Below, in pieces: positions 39,114 through 47,933 of a DNA stretch of 52,610 bases. The position numbers and the translations under genes were made by a program. Source of the stretch: DASUBN01 sp036500225. Lineage in GTDB: Bacteria > Pseudomonadota > Gammaproteobacteria > Natronospirales > REEB76. The stretch lies in assembly GCA_036500225.1 (NCBI GenBank), contig DASYCJ010000030.1, forward strand, positions 1 through 52,610, read 5' to 3'. Every line of letters starts with the position of its first letter. Position 1 is the stretch's first letter. The notes beneath the pieces were generated by a model that was given only the letters and a program-made list of their open reading frames with translations, ran no database searches and was not told where the DNA came from.

Positions 39114-40334
39114 GTGGCCAAATCCCAAGAACTCGATTTGGTGATCGTCGGTGGCGGCCTCGTAGGCGCGAGTCTCGCCGCTGCCCTCGCGCCTCTCCCT
39201 TTCAAGATCGCCATGGTGGAGGCGGTGCCCTTCGGCAGCCGCGGCCAGCCGAGTTTCGATGACCGTGCCACTGCCCTTTCCGAAGGCAGCCGCCGAGTGT
39301 TCCAGAGCATGGGCGTCTGGTCCGGCATGGCCGCAGAAGCCTCACCCATCCGTCGCATCCAGGTCTCGGAGCGGGGGCGCCTCGGTTCCACGCGACTTTC
39401 GGCGGAGGAAGCGGGCGTCGATGCTCTGGGTTGGGTGACGCCTAACCGGCTCATCGGCAAGGCCCTCATGGATTTCATCGCCCGCCATCCAAACATAAGT
39501 GTGCATGCGCCCGCCAAACTCCAGTCCTTCACGGCGGATGGCGCAGGTGTGGAAGCGCAGATCGAGGCAGCTGAACCTCTCAGCCTCAAGGCCAAGTTGC
39601 TGGTGGCCGCCGACGGCGCCCAATCGGAAGTTCGCCGTCAGCTCGGCATCGGTGCCGAGCGGGCGGACTACGCCCAGACTGCCGTGGTGTGCAATGTGCG
39701 GGTGGAGCGGCCGGAAGCAGAGACCGCTTTCGAGCGTTTCGCCGAAGCAGGCCCGGCGGCACTCTTGCCCATGGGCGGAGACAAATACGGTTTCGTCTGG
39801 GTCACTGCCACGGATGCAGCGCCGGCCCTCCTAGGCCTCGACGCTGCCGCCTTCGCGGAACAAGCTGCCGAACGATTCGGTGGCCGCTTCGGGAAGTTCA
39901 TCCAGGTGGGTAAGCGGGCCAGTTACCCCTTGAGCATGGTGCGTGCTGACGCGCAACAAGCCCCACGTGCACTCATCATCGGCAATGCCGCCCACGCGCT
40001 GCATCCCGTCGCGGCCCAAGGCTTCAACCTCTCGGTGCGGGACATGGCCATGCTCGCGGAAGTGCTCGCAGAGGCGCGGGGTAGTGACCTCGGCGCGCCG
40101 GAGGTGCTCGCCCGCTACGTAGACGCACGCAAGGGTGACCAGCGCGGTACCGCACTCTTCACGGACGTACTGAATCGGCTCTTCGCCAATCCGCTGACTA
40201 CTGTTGCATGGGGTCGCAACGCAGGGCTCCTGGCCATGGAACTCATGCCCACGGCGCGGAAGACGTTCCTCCAGCACAACATGGGTCTCGCGGGGCGCCT
40301 GCCCAAGCTTGCTCGCGGATTGCCTCTCACATGA
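39114..40334 (+). CDS. ubiH: 2-octaprenyl-6-methoxyphenyl hydroxylase
   Basis: A 406-residue flavoprotein monooxygenase of ubiquinone synthesis. The FAD-binding loop V-G-G-G-L-V-G-A-S is near 11-19, and the second FAD motif reads G-N-A-A-H-A-L-H-P-V-A-A-Q-G-F-N, with Asn where most family members have Asp, as in other UbiH proteins. It uses a GTG start, four bases after pepP. The stop overlaps the next start (ATGA). It acts with Coq7 and the following UbiI-like enzyme. Confidence 0.93.
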   Translation: MAKSQELDLVIVGGGLVGASLAAALAPLPFKIAMVEAVPFGSRGQPSFDDRATALSEGSRRVFQSMGVWSGMAAEASPIRRIQVSERGRLGSTRLSAEEAGVDALGWVTPNRLIGKALMDFIARHPNISVHAPAKLQSFTADGAGVEAQIEAAEPLSLKAKLLVAADGAQSEVRRQLGIGAERADYAQTAVVCNVRVERPEAETAFERFAEAGPAALLPMGGDKYGFVWVTATDAAPALLGLDAAAFAEQAAERFGGRFGKFIQVGKRASYPLSMVRADAQQAPRALIIGNAAHALHPVAAQGFNLSVRDMAMLAEVLAEARGSDLGAPEVLARYVDARKGDQRGTALFTDVLNRLFANPLTTVAWGRNAGLLAMELMPTARKTFLQHNMGLAGRLPKLARGLPLT

Positions 40335-41536
40335 AATTCGATAGCGACGTCGCGATAGTCGGCGGCGGCGTAGTGGGCGCCGCGCTCGCCTGCGCCCTGG
40401 CAGACAGCGATCTAAGCATCACTCTGATCGATGCCCAGACACCGGCGCCTTACGACGCCAACGCAGAGGTGGATCTCCGGGTATTCGCCCTCTCGGTGGC
40501 GAGCCGGCGCATCCTGGAAGCCCTGCGAGTCTGGGAGACCGTCGCCGCGGCGCGGGCTTCGCCCTATCGGGAGATGCAGGTCTGGGATGCGGGCGGCAAG
40601 GGCAGCATCCATTTCGACAGCGCGGATTTGGGCCAAGCGGAACTGGGCTACATCGTCGAGAACTCGCTCTTGCAGCATGCCCTCTGGGCCCGCCTCAAGC
40701 GCGATCCCAAGGTACGCATGGTCCACCCCGCCAAGGTAGACAGCCTCACCCTAGATGAAGACTCAGCGAGTCTCACTCTGGATGGCGCTCAGCGCTTACG
40801 GGTGAAGCTCTTGGTGGCAGCGGACGGCGCCGGTTCCGCGACCCGCGCCCTGGCAGGCATCGAAGTGGATAACACGGCCTATGGGCAGCGTGCCGTGGTG
40901 GCCCATGTGCGCACCCAACAGCCTCATCGGGAAACCGCCTGGCAGCGATTCCTGCCCACGGGTCCCGTGGCCTTCCTGCCTCTCGCCGATGGGCGTGTCT
41001 CGGTGGTGTGGTCCGCAAACGAGACGGAAGCGGCGCGGATACTCGCTCTCGACGACGCCGGCTTCTGCGCGGCTCTCACCCAGGGAAGCGAAGCCAAGCT
41101 CGGCCAAGTGCTCTCCAGCACCCGCCGGGTGGCATTCCCGCTCCAGAGGTTGCACGCCCGGGAGTACGTTCGCTCCCGCTTCGCGCTTGCGGGGGATGCA
41201 GCTCACGCGCTGCACCCACTCGCCGGGCAGGGTGTGAACTTGGGTTTATTGGATGCAGCGGCGTTGGCAGAGGTGATCGGTGAAGCATCGCGCAAAGGAC
41301 GCGACATCGGCGATCTCGGTGTACTTCGTCGTTACGAAAGATGGAGAAAGGGTGACAATCTCGCGATGATCTTCGCGCTAGACGGCTTTAAACGGCTTTT
41401 CAGCAACGATATCGCGGGTGTATCTGTGCTGCGGAATGTCGGATTGCGCGCTGTAGACCGTTTTACGCCGCTTAAGCACGCATTTGTGCGCCGTGCCATG
41501 GGTTTAAGCGGTGATTTGCCTCTTCTGGCACGCTAA
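40331..41536 (+). CDS. ubiI: UbiI/VisC-like ubiquinone hydroxylase
   Basis: A 401-residue flavoprotein similar in layout to UbiH: V-G-G-G-V-V-G-A-A at the N-terminus, and G-D-A-A-H-A-L-H-P-L-A-G-Q-G-V-N-L-G-L with the usual Asp. In E. coli the gene in this place (visC) hydroxylates C5 of the ring. The operon pepP-ubiH-ubiI matches. The 3' end is AT-richer than the rest. A bidirectional terminator separates it from the convergent phhB. Confidence 0.88.
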   Translation: MKFDSDVAIVGGGVVGAALACALADSDLSITLIDAQTPAPYDANAEVDLRVFALSVASRRILEALRVWETVAAARASPYREMQVWDAGGKGSIHFDSADLGQAELGYIVENSLLQHALWARLKRDPKVRMVHPAKVDSLTLDEDSASLTLDGAQRLRVKLLVAADGAGSATRALAGIEVDNTAYGQRAVVAHVRTQQPHRETAWQRFLPTGPVAFLPLADGRVSVVWSANETEAARILALDDAGFCAALTQGSEAKLGQVLSSTRRVAFPLQRLHAREYVRSRFALAGDAAHALHPLAGQGVNLGLLDAAALAEVIGEASRKGRDIGDLGVLRRYERWRKGDNLAMIFALDGFKRLFSNDIAGVSVLRNVGLRAVDRFTPLKHAFVRRAMGLSGDLPLLAR

Positions 41537-41575
41537 AACGCGTTTTAAGAGCGCCTAAGCCGCGTCTTGAGGCAT

Positions 41576-41602
41576 AAAAAACCCCGCGTGAGCGGGGTTT
41601 TT
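41576..41602. terminator. Bidirectional terminator between ubiI and phhB
   Basis: Stem ACCCCGC (41581-41587) with GCGGGGT (41592-41598), a GTGA loop, and A- and T-tracts on both flanks. It serves the convergent ends of the ubi and phh units. Confidence 0.92.
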
Positions 41603-41621
41603 GTTTGAGAGTGTCCGCGGA

Positions 41622-41969
41622 TCACTTCTTGGCGATGAGTTTGTCCACCTTGGCGGCGCAGATGAAGTCGTTCTCCGAGAGTCCGCCGATGGCATGGGTG
41701 CTGTAGCGGATCAGGCAGTGGTTGAAGCCCACTTCCAGGTCCGGATGGTGGCCTTCCTGGTTGGCAATCCAGGCCACCGCGTTCACGAAGCCCATGGTCC
41801 CCTGGAATCCCTTGAACTTGAAGTCCTTGCGGATCTCCTTGGTGTCGGCCGTGAGGGTCCATTCTGGGGCCAGCTTCTTCAGGTAGCGCTCGGACTCCTC
41901 ACGGGTGAGCGGGCTTATACCGCCCTCGCAGGGGACGCAATGCTTTTCAGCCAGAGCAGTTTCAGACAT
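41622..41969 (-). CDS. phhB: Pterin-4a-carbinolamine dehydratase
   Basis: A 115-residue enzyme that recycles the tetrahydropterin cofactor of PhhA. It has the PCD motif pair: G-F-V-N-A-V-A-W-I-A-N-Q-E-G-H-H-P-D with E-V-G-F-N-H-C. The catalytic histidines lie in these segments. It starts 21 bases after the phhA stop on the same strand, matching the phhAB arrangement of Pseudomonas. Confidence 0.95.
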   Translation of the reverse strand: MSETALAEKHCVPCEGGISPLTREESERYLKKLAPEWTLTADTKEIRKDFKFKGFQGTMGFVNAVAWIANQEGHHPDLEVGFNHCLIRYSTHAIGGLSENDFICAAKVDKLIAKK

Positions 41970-41990
41970 GGGAGCCTCAATGCTGGAAGG

Positions 41991-42797
41991 TTAAGCCCAA
42001 GAGACCTTTTTCTCTGCGGGCGGGAAAGTCGGGGCATGCATCCCCAGTTTTTCAGCCTCACGGATCAGGGCGAACAGGTCCTCATGGGCCAGGTCGAACA
42101 TGTCCTGCAGGCTGTCGATGATGAAGTACACACTCTGGAAGATGTCGATACGGTAAGGCGTGCGCAGGGCATCGATGGGCTCGAAGGGCTTGCGCTGCGG
42201 CTTGGGGCTGTCGATGGCGTGGGGCGTCTCGCCGTAAGAGGAGACGATACCGGCGCCATAGGTCTTGAGACCTCTGGCCGTATTTATCAGGCCGAACTCC
42301 ACCGTGAACCAGTAGAGTCGCGCCAGCTTCACATGGTCTTCCTTGGGTGCGCGCACGCCGGCCTTGCCGTAGGCGTGGGTGAATTCGGCGAAGCGCGGGT
42401 CCGTGAGCAGCGGCGTGTGGCCGAAGATCTCGTGGAAGATGTCCGGCTCCTGCAGGTAGTCCATCTCTTCGCGGCTGCGGATGAAGGAGGCCGCCGGGAA
42501 CTTCTTGTCGGCGAGCAGCTGGAAGAACTGGCCGAAGGGGATCAGCGCCGGCACCGGCGCCACTTCCCAACCGGTATGCTTCTTCAGCACCGCCGAGACT
42601 TCTTTGCACTGGGGGATGCGGTCCGTGGGGAAGCGCATCAGGTCCAGGGCTTCCAAGTATTCGGGGCAGGCGTACTTCTCCACCAAGGGTTTCTGACGGA
42701 TCATGAGGTCCTGCCAGACCGCGTGCTCTTCATCTGTGTAGTGGATGAAGCCGCTGGCGTCCGGGACCTTCGCTACGTACTTGGAGCTCTTACCCAT
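41991..42797 (-). CDS. phhA: Phenylalanine 4-monooxygenase
   Basis: A 268-residue bacterial-type enzyme making tyrosine from phenylalanine with tetrahydropterin and oxygen. The iron ligands are visible: His122 and His127 in F-H-E-I-F-G-H, and Glu167 in Y-W-F-T-V-E-F. It lacks the N-terminal regulatory domain of animal enzymes. The ATG at 42797 begins M-G-K-S-S-K-Y. A GC-rich inverted repeat (TCCCGGCC/GGCCGGGA) lies upstream in the gap toward ispG and may end the ispG transcript. Confidence 0.96.
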   Translation of the reverse strand: MGKSSKYVAKVPDASGFIHYTDEEHAVWQDLMIRQKPLVEKYACPEYLEALDLMRFPTDRIPQCKEVSAVLKKHTGWEVAPVPALIPFGQFFQLLADKKFPAASFIRSREEMDYLQEPDIFHEIFGHTPLLTDPRFAEFTHAYGKAGVRAPKEDHVKLARLYWFTVEFGLINTARGLKTYGAGIVSSYGETPHAIDSPKPQRKPFEPIDALRTPYRIDIFQSVYFIIDSLQDMFDLAHEDLFALIREAEKLGMHAPTFPPAEKKVSWA

Positions 42798-42928
42798 TGC
42801 CGTCCTGCCTCTCAGAGGCGCGAATTTTATCAGGTCCGTCCCGGCCGACCGGCCGGGAAGCCTTCACCCTTATATATAGACCGCTGCGGGAGGATAAAAG
42901 TCGTGCCCGACAACCTGACTTTAAGGGC

Positions 42929-44167
42929 CTAACTTCGGGCTTGGTAGTGTGTTTTGACGTAATCGTCGAGCATCTTCTGGAAATCTGCGCCTATCGTGTC
43001 GCCCTTCAAAGTGACGCTTTTTTCGCCATTTATATAGACGGGGGCTACCGGGTGCTCACCGGTACCGGGCAGGCTGATACCCAGATTGGCGTGTTTGCTC
43101 TCACCGGGGCCGTTCACGACACAACCCATGACCGCCACCTGCATGGTCTCGACCCCGGTGTAGCGCTTCTTCCATTCGGGCATCTGGTGGCGGATGTAGC
43201 TCTGGATGTCCTGGGCCAACTGCTGGAAATAGGTGCTAGTGGTGCGGCCGCAGCCTGGGCAGGCGGCCACCAGAGGCAGGAAGGCGCGCAGGCCCATGGT
43301 CTGGAGCACTTCTTGGGCCACGATCACTTCGCGGGTGCGATCGCCGCCCGGTTCCGGCGTCAAAGAAATTCGAATGGTGTCACCGATGCCCTGTTGCAGG
43401 AGCACCGAGAGGGCAGCGGTGGAAGCGACGATGCCTTTGCTGCCCATGCCCGCTTCCGTCAAGCCCAGATGCAGCGGGTAATCGCAGCGTGCTGCCAAGC
43501 GTGTGTACACATCGATCAAGTCCTGCACGCCGCTCATCTTGCAGGAAAGGATGATGCGATCGTGGGCTAGGCCGAGTTTCTCTGCCTGTTCCGCCGAGAG
43601 CAACGCGGAGGCCACCATGGCTTCGTGCAGGATCACTTTGGCATCTTTCGGTGCGGCGGCTTTCGCGTTCTCATCCATCATGCGGGTGAGTAGGTCCTGA
43701 TCCAGGCTGCCCCAGTTCACGCCGATGCGCACGCACTTATCGAACTTGAGCGTCGCTTCGATCATCTCGGCGAACTGCGGGTCGCGCTTGGAGCCACGGC
43801 CCACGTTGCCGGGGTTGATGCGGTACTTGGTCAGCGCCTCGGCGCAGGCCGGGTGCTCCTTCAGGAGCTTGTGGCCGTTGAAATGGAAATCGCCGATGAG
43901 CGGCACGCGCACGCCTAAAGCTTCCAGGCGGTCGCGGATGTGCGGCACTGCAGCCGCGGCTTCATCGGTATTCACGGTGATGCGCACCAGCTCCGAACCG
44001 GCACGCGCCAGTTCCGCCACCTGTTTGGTGGTGGCGGTCACGTCCGCGGTGTCGGTGTTGGTCATGGATTGCACCACGATGGGCGCGTCGCCGCCCACCT
44101 TAACGGCGCCGACCATCACCGGCACACTGTGTCGGCGTTTGGAAAGGAGGCTGGGGCTATTGCTCAT
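42929..44167 (-). CDS. ispG: 4-hydroxy-3-methylbut-2-enyl diphosphate synthase (flavodoxin)
   Basis: A 412-residue iron-sulfur enzyme of the MEP isoprenoid pathway. It begins near R-R-H-S-V-P-V-M-V-G-A-V-K-V-G, contains the TIM-barrel domain, and the 4Fe-4S ligands appear as C-P-G-C-G-R and V-M-G-C-V-V-N-G-P-G-E. The ATG at 44167 is preferred because a longer start at 44203 would read through an inverted repeat. It supplies the prenyl precursor needed for the ubiquinone steps encoded nearby. Confidence 0.96.
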   Translation of the reverse strand: MSNSPSLLSKRRHSVPVMVGAVKVGGDAPIVVQSMTNTDTADVTATTKQVAELARAGSELVRITVNTDEAAAAVPHIRDRLEALGVRVPLIGDFHFNGHKLLKEHPACAEALTKYRINPGNVGRGSKRDPQFAEMIEATLKFDKCVRIGVNWGSLDQDLLTRMMDENAKAAAPKDAKVILHEAMVASALLSAEQAEKLGLAHDRIILSCKMSGVQDLIDVYTRLAARCDYPLHLGLTEAGMGSKGIVASTAALSVLLQQGIGDTIRISLTPEPGGDRTREVIVAQEVLQTMGLRAFLPLVAACPGCGRTTSTYFQQLAQDIQSYIRHQMPEWKKRYTGVETMQVAVMGCVVNGPGESKHANLGISLPGTGEHPVAPVYINGEKSVTLKGDTIGADFQKMLDDYVKTHYQARS

Positions 44168-44177
44168 GAGGGCGTAA

Positions 44178-44203
44178 ATGATACCGGTTCGGCCCGGTAT
44201 CAT
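44178..44203. promoter_or_regulatory. Perfect inverted repeat between divergent genes
   Basis: ATGATACCGG (44178-44187) mirrors CCGGTATCAT (44194-44203) across a 6-base centre. It lies in the 41-base gap between the ispG start and the hydrolase start. It could be an operator for both genes; the right arm includes an ATG just upstream of the hydrolase start. Confidence 0.5.
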
Positions 44204-44208
44204 GGGGC

Positions 44209-44832
44209 ATGGCTGAAACCGTCATATTCGTCCACGGTCTATATATGAATGGACTGGAACTGGGACTCCTGCGCCACCGCGTGGGCCGCGCCGGCTTCGA
44301 GACCCGCCAGTTCGGATACCGGACCCTGACCCGTACCCCGGAGCAGAACGCCAAGGCTCTAGGGCTATATCTGCAGGCGCTCCAGACCGAGCGGCTGCAC
44401 GTCGTGGCCCATAGCCTCGGTGGTCTCGTGACCCTGCGCATGTTCCAGCAGGGTGTGAAGCTGCCGCCGGGCCGGGTGGTGTTCATGGGTTCGCCGGTGC
44501 GAGGTAGCCGCTTCGCCCGCTACCTCGGGGAACTGGGCTTGGGCTGGACCATCGGCAAGAGCGGGCCGCAGGCCTTAGCGGGGGAACATGAAGCGCGTTG
44601 GACCGAACCTCGGGAACTGGGCGTGATCGCCGGTACCCACGAATTCCGGCTCAATCCCCTGAACCCGAGGTTACCTTCACCTCATGACGGCATCGTGAGC
44701 GTGGGAGAGACGCGCATCGAGGGAGCCAAGGATTCGGTGCTGGTCCACTCGAACCACACGGGGATGTTGTTCAGCCGAGGGTTGGCGGAACAGGTGACAG
44801 GATTCTTGAAGGATGGAAGGTTCGCGCAGTGA
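44209..44832 (+). CDS. Alpha/beta hydrolase (lipase/PGAP1-like)
   Basis: A 207-residue alpha/beta hydrolase lacking a signal peptide. It has V-I-F-V-H-G-L-Y near the N-terminus (oxyanion loop), the nucleophile elbow A-H-S-L-G-G with Ser at about 67, and C-terminal S-P-H-D-G-I-V and S-N-H-T-G-M segments for the acid and histidine. The group covers esterases and lipases; substrate unknown. The short gap to ispG suggests shared regulatory DNA. Confidence 0.82.
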   Translation: MAETVIFVHGLYMNGLELGLLRHRVGRAGFETRQFGYRTLTRTPEQNAKALGLYLQALQTERLHVVAHSLGGLVTLRMFQQGVKLPPGRVVFMGSPVRGSRFARYLGELGLGWTIGKSGPQALAGEHEARWTEPRELGVIAGTHEFRLNPLNPRLPSPHDGIVSVGETRIEGAKDSVLVHSNHTGMLFSRGLAEQVTGFLKDGRFAQ

Positions 44833-44928
44833 CGTATGTCACGGAGAAGGGCTGACGCCCGGCTCTGGCTCCCCCACGCCGGGGGTGGCAGTCTGGGCAC
44901 AGCCAGAATGCTTCAGCCCGGAGACCCC

Positions 44929-45543
44929 ATGAACACCATGAGTGCCGAGAAGAAAAGCGCCTTGATACTCGCCGGCATCGCCGTGGTCGAAGGGTTCTGG
45001 GTCCTCTTGAATGCTATTCACGCTCCCGCCAAGTTAGCGGTGTTCCTGGACCTGACGTCCGGCCATCCGGGCGCGCTGTTGGGGTGGCTCTGTGCAGCGG
45101 CCACCTTCGCAACTTTCTTCGTCTTGAGCCTAAGGCTGCCCTCGGTGCGGGAGAACCTGTTCAAGCCCACGTTCCTGAAATTCCTGGGTCTGGCTGTAGC
45201 GGTAGCCGCCGGCATCCTGGAAGAAGCGGTGTTCCGCAAAGTCCTCATGGATGCGCTCCTGTATCGAGGCTATGGCCCGCTGTTGCAAGTGTTAGCCTCG
45301 GCCCTGGCCTTCGGAGTGGCTCATGGGGTGTGGGGACTCTTCGGCCGGAGCGGCCGTGCCGCACTCGGTGCCACACTTGCCACCGGACTCCTCGGCGCCA
45401 TGTTGGCGGTTACCTATCTGGCAGGCGGCAGGAGCGTCCTGCCTTGCATCGCGGTGCACCTACTGCTGAATGCTCTACTCGAACCGGGCTTGGTGCTTGC
45501 CGCCTGCCGCGGTGAGATGTCGCGCCTCCGGCGGGCGGACTGA
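44929..45543 (+). CDS. CPBP family intramembrane glutamic-type protease, copy 2
   Basis: A 204-residue membrane protein with the motif set E-E-A-V-F-R-K, F-G-V-A-H and C-I-A-V-H-L-L-L-N, as in Abi/Rce1-like proteases. Six or so hydrophobic helices are present. The ATG at 44929 follows CGGAGACCCC. The copy is not closely alike to the one at 33271-33948 outside the motifs, so they are not recent duplicates. Confidence 0.83.
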   Translation: MNTMSAEKKSALILAGIAVVEGFWVLLNAIHAPAKLAVFLDLTSGHPGALLGWLCAAATFATFFVLSLRLPSVRENLFKPTFLKFLGLAVAVAAGILEEAVFRKVLMDALLYRGYGPLLQVLASALAFGVAHGVWGLFGRSGRAALGATLATGLLGAMLAVTYLAGGRSVLPCIAVHLLLNALLEPGLVLAACRGEMSRLRRAD

Positions 45544-45571
45544 GTCGCGAGTGTAGCCAGGGTGAAAGGAT

Positions 45572-47254
45572 CTAAGGCCAGGTGAACTGCGGAGCGCGAT
45601 ACACCGGCTCACCATCCAATAGCGTCAGCAACACGTGCGTCTTGTGTATCGACAAGACGTCTACCTTGAATAAGTTCTGATCCAGCACAACGATGTCCGC
45701 AGCTTTGCCGACTTCCAGGGTTCCATCTAATTTGTCTTCATGCACTACCCAAGCCGCATCCCGCGTATAGGCCGCGATGGCTTGGGCGAGGCTGATGCGC
45801 TCGTTCGGCAGTAACGGCGGTTTACTGCCGTCCAGGGGCTGACGGGTCATGGCGTATTGGATTCCATCGAGGGGACTCAAGGTCAGCTGCGGCCAGTCGC
45901 TGCCAGCGGTTAGGCGTCCACCTGCCGCTGCGATGCTGCCGATGGGGAACATGTATTGGGAACGCTCCGGGCCCAGCACTCTCATGGTATCGGCAGAGGC
46001 CTCGTCATCCGCCTGGAACCAGATGGACGTGAAGTTGGCGGTGATGCCGAGCTTGCCGAATCGCGGGATGTCCGCTGGATCCACCACGCCCACGTGAGCG
46101 ATCTGATCCCGACGGTCCTGCGGTCCATCCACATTCATGGCGTGTTCGATGGAATCGAGTCCGGCTCGGACGGAGCCGTCACCCATGGCATGCATGTGGA
46201 TCAGGAAGCCGGCGGCGTCCAGCTTCTGCACCATGGCATCCAGCGCATCCTGCGGGATGATGGGGCCGCGCGAATCCGGCATGTCCGCATAGGGCGCCAG
46301 CAGCGAGGCGGTGTGTTCTGCGCTCTCGCCATCCAGGAAGATCTTTGCGGCGTCCGGCCGGAAACGCTTGCCACGTAAGGCCTCCCGACGCTTCACCATC
46401 TCATCCACCTGATCGAGGCCGCGGCGCGTATCCACCAGCTGAGCCCCAACCACTCGTACGGTGAGTTCGCCCGCCTGATCGGCTGCGTGATAGGCGTCGA
46501 ACATGCTGCCGCTTACGGCGGCATCGAACAGTGATGTGATGCCGAAACTATTGGCCATGGCCGTGGCGCGCTTCAGCGCCTCCCGGTATTGGGTTTCAGT
46601 CGGCGGCGGCACTTTGCCGCGCACCAGGTTGGTAGCCTCATCGTCCAGCACGCCCGTGGGCTTATGGGTCTTGGGATCTCGCTCAACCCCCCTGATCTCG
46701 GGACCGATCCCGTCTGGATCTATACCGCCCGCGGCCAGGGCTTTAGAGTTGGCCCAGCCCTTGAAGCCGGTGGCGTTGCGGATGAAGACTGGCCGATCCG
46801 GTACCAGTGCATCCAGCTTGGCGCCATCGATACCTGCGGTGAGCGCATCCGGCACGCCGTTGCAGAATACCCAGGGGTTGCCTGTGGCGGCTTCTTTGCG
46901 CACGCCGTCATAGAGCTGCTCTGGAGACTTCGCACCCGAGAGATCACAGAGCAGCAGGCGCATGGCGCCAGACATGGGATGGATGTGCGCATCGTGGAAA
47001 CCCGGCAGCACCATCTCGCCGTGCAGGTCGATGACCCGCGCGCCCGGAAGATAGGGTTTCAGTCCTGCCTCGTCACCCACGTAGGCGATGCGGCCATCCT
47101 TGATGACCAGCGCGCTGGCCCAGGGATGCGCAGTGTCGAGGGTGTAGATGGCGCCGTTGCGCAGCGCCATATCGGCTGCTTGCGCCGCGACAGTGCCGGT
47201 GAAGGCCAGCACCAATGTGATCGATGCCGCTGCGACTCGGAGTTTGCTCAACAT
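45572..47254 (-). CDS. Secreted amidohydrolase (YtcJ-like)
   Basis: A 560-residue protein of the amidohydrolase superfamily. A signal peptide (likely cut after A-A-Q-A near 26) precedes a beta-sandwich part, then the metal motif G-F-H-D-A-H-I-H with His90 and His92. H-M-H-A-M-G-D-G follows, with G-S-D-W-P near the C-terminus providing the final Asp. YtcJ-like enzymes act on amides or formamides of unclear identity. The start overlaps the stop of the DUF3592-like gene. Confidence 0.87.
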   Translation of the reverse strand: MLSKLRVAAASITLVLAFTGTVAAQAADMALRNGAIYTLDTAHPWASALVIKDGRIAYVGDEAGLKPYLPGARVIDLHGEMVLPGFHDAHIHPMSGAMRLLLCDLSGAKSPEQLYDGVRKEAATGNPWVFCNGVPDALTAGIDGAKLDALVPDRPVFIRNATGFKGWANSKALAAGGIDPDGIGPEIRGVERDPKTHKPTGVLDDEATNLVRGKVPPPTETQYREALKRATAMANSFGITSLFDAAVSGSMFDAYHAADQAGELTVRVVGAQLVDTRRGLDQVDEMVKRREALRGKRFRPDAAKIFLDGESAEHTASLLAPYADMPDSRGPIIPQDALDAMVQKLDAAGFLIHMHAMGDGSVRAGLDSIEHAMNVDGPQDRRDQIAHVGVVDPADIPRFGKLGITANFTSIWFQADDEASADTMRVLGPERSQYMFPIGSIAAAGGRLTAGSDWPQLTLSPLDGIQYAMTRQPLDGSKPPLLPNERISLAQAIAAYTRDAAWVVHEDKLDGTLEVGKAADIVVLDQNLFKVDVLSIHKTHVLLTLLDGEPVYRAPQFTWP

Positions 47255-47925
47255 GCGATGTGGGTGGGGTCGGGTTTGGGCAGCAGCATTTGGACGTCCG
47301 CCGGCACAGGGCTCACAGCGTCGTCGGGCAAGATGTCCTCGGGAGTGACCAGCCGGGCCCGCGCGGGTTGCCGGACGTCGTAGAAGATGTTCACGGCGGT
47401 GCCGATCGGAAAATAGGGTTTGGGCTCGTAATCACTCTGATGATAGAGCTTGCCATCCACCACATAGGCGTAGTGTGCCTCCCAACCGTTCTGCTTGGGT
47501 GGTTCGATGCTGAAGTCATCTTGAGACTGTTCGAAATGATCCCGCTGGCAGGTGATGATCCCCGGAGCCACTGCGGTATAGATGCCGATGTTCCCGGCCC
47601 GCAAGTCTCGTTTGCCATCGGTGCTGAGTTGCAGCACCTGACCCACGCAGACGAAACCTATGGCGAAGCTCACCAACTTGGCGATCTTACCGGGCCAATC
47701 GTGCCGGTTCCGCAACGCGACTTGCACCAGACCGACACCGGTGGCCGCGATCGAGAATGTCAGATAGGCCCACAATATATTGGGAAGGCCCGCGTGAAGG
47801 TTCGCTATCCACCACGCGATGAACAGCATCAATACCATGAATGCCAGAGACGGGAATAGAGGCTCTGGTTCCGGCACTGGTTGGTAGCTGTCATCAAGCT
47901 CCATCAGGTCCATGGATCGTCTCAC
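47248..47925 (-). CDS. Membrane protein with DUF3592-like domain
   Basis: A 225-residue protein with three helices in the first 120 residues (about 28-45, 50-68 and 83-100), then a domain with the DUF3592-like pattern W-E-A-H-Y-A-Y-V-V-D-G-K-L-Y and G-T-A-V-N-I-F-Y-D. The start could be M1 at 47925 or an inner ATG at 47913. It lies eight bases after mutS and overlaps the amidohydrolase start, so all three appear to be one transcript despite unrelated roles. Confidence 0.68.
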   Translation of the reverse strand: MRRSMDLMELDDSYQPVPEPEPLFPSLAFMVLMLFIAWWIANLHAGLPNILWAYLTFSIAATGVGLVQVALRNRHDWPGKIAKLVSFAIGFVCVGQVLQLSTDGKRDLRAGNIGIYTAVAPGIITCQRDHFEQSQDDFSIEPPKQNGWEAHYAYVVDGKLYHQSDYEPKPYFPIGTAVNIFYDVRQPARARLVTPEDILPDDAVSPVPADVQMLLPKPDPTHIAC

Positions 47926-47933
47926 TTAGATCT

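Noticed and set aside
41601..42932. Long open frame of over 400 codons on the plus strand opposite phhB and phhA
   Set aside because: It is antisense to two clearly recognised genes, its protein has no family features, and GC-rich codon bias readily produces such shadows.
33271..45543. The two CPBP proteases as part of bacteriocin systems
   Set aside because: No precursor peptide, modification enzyme or transporter gene lies near either copy.
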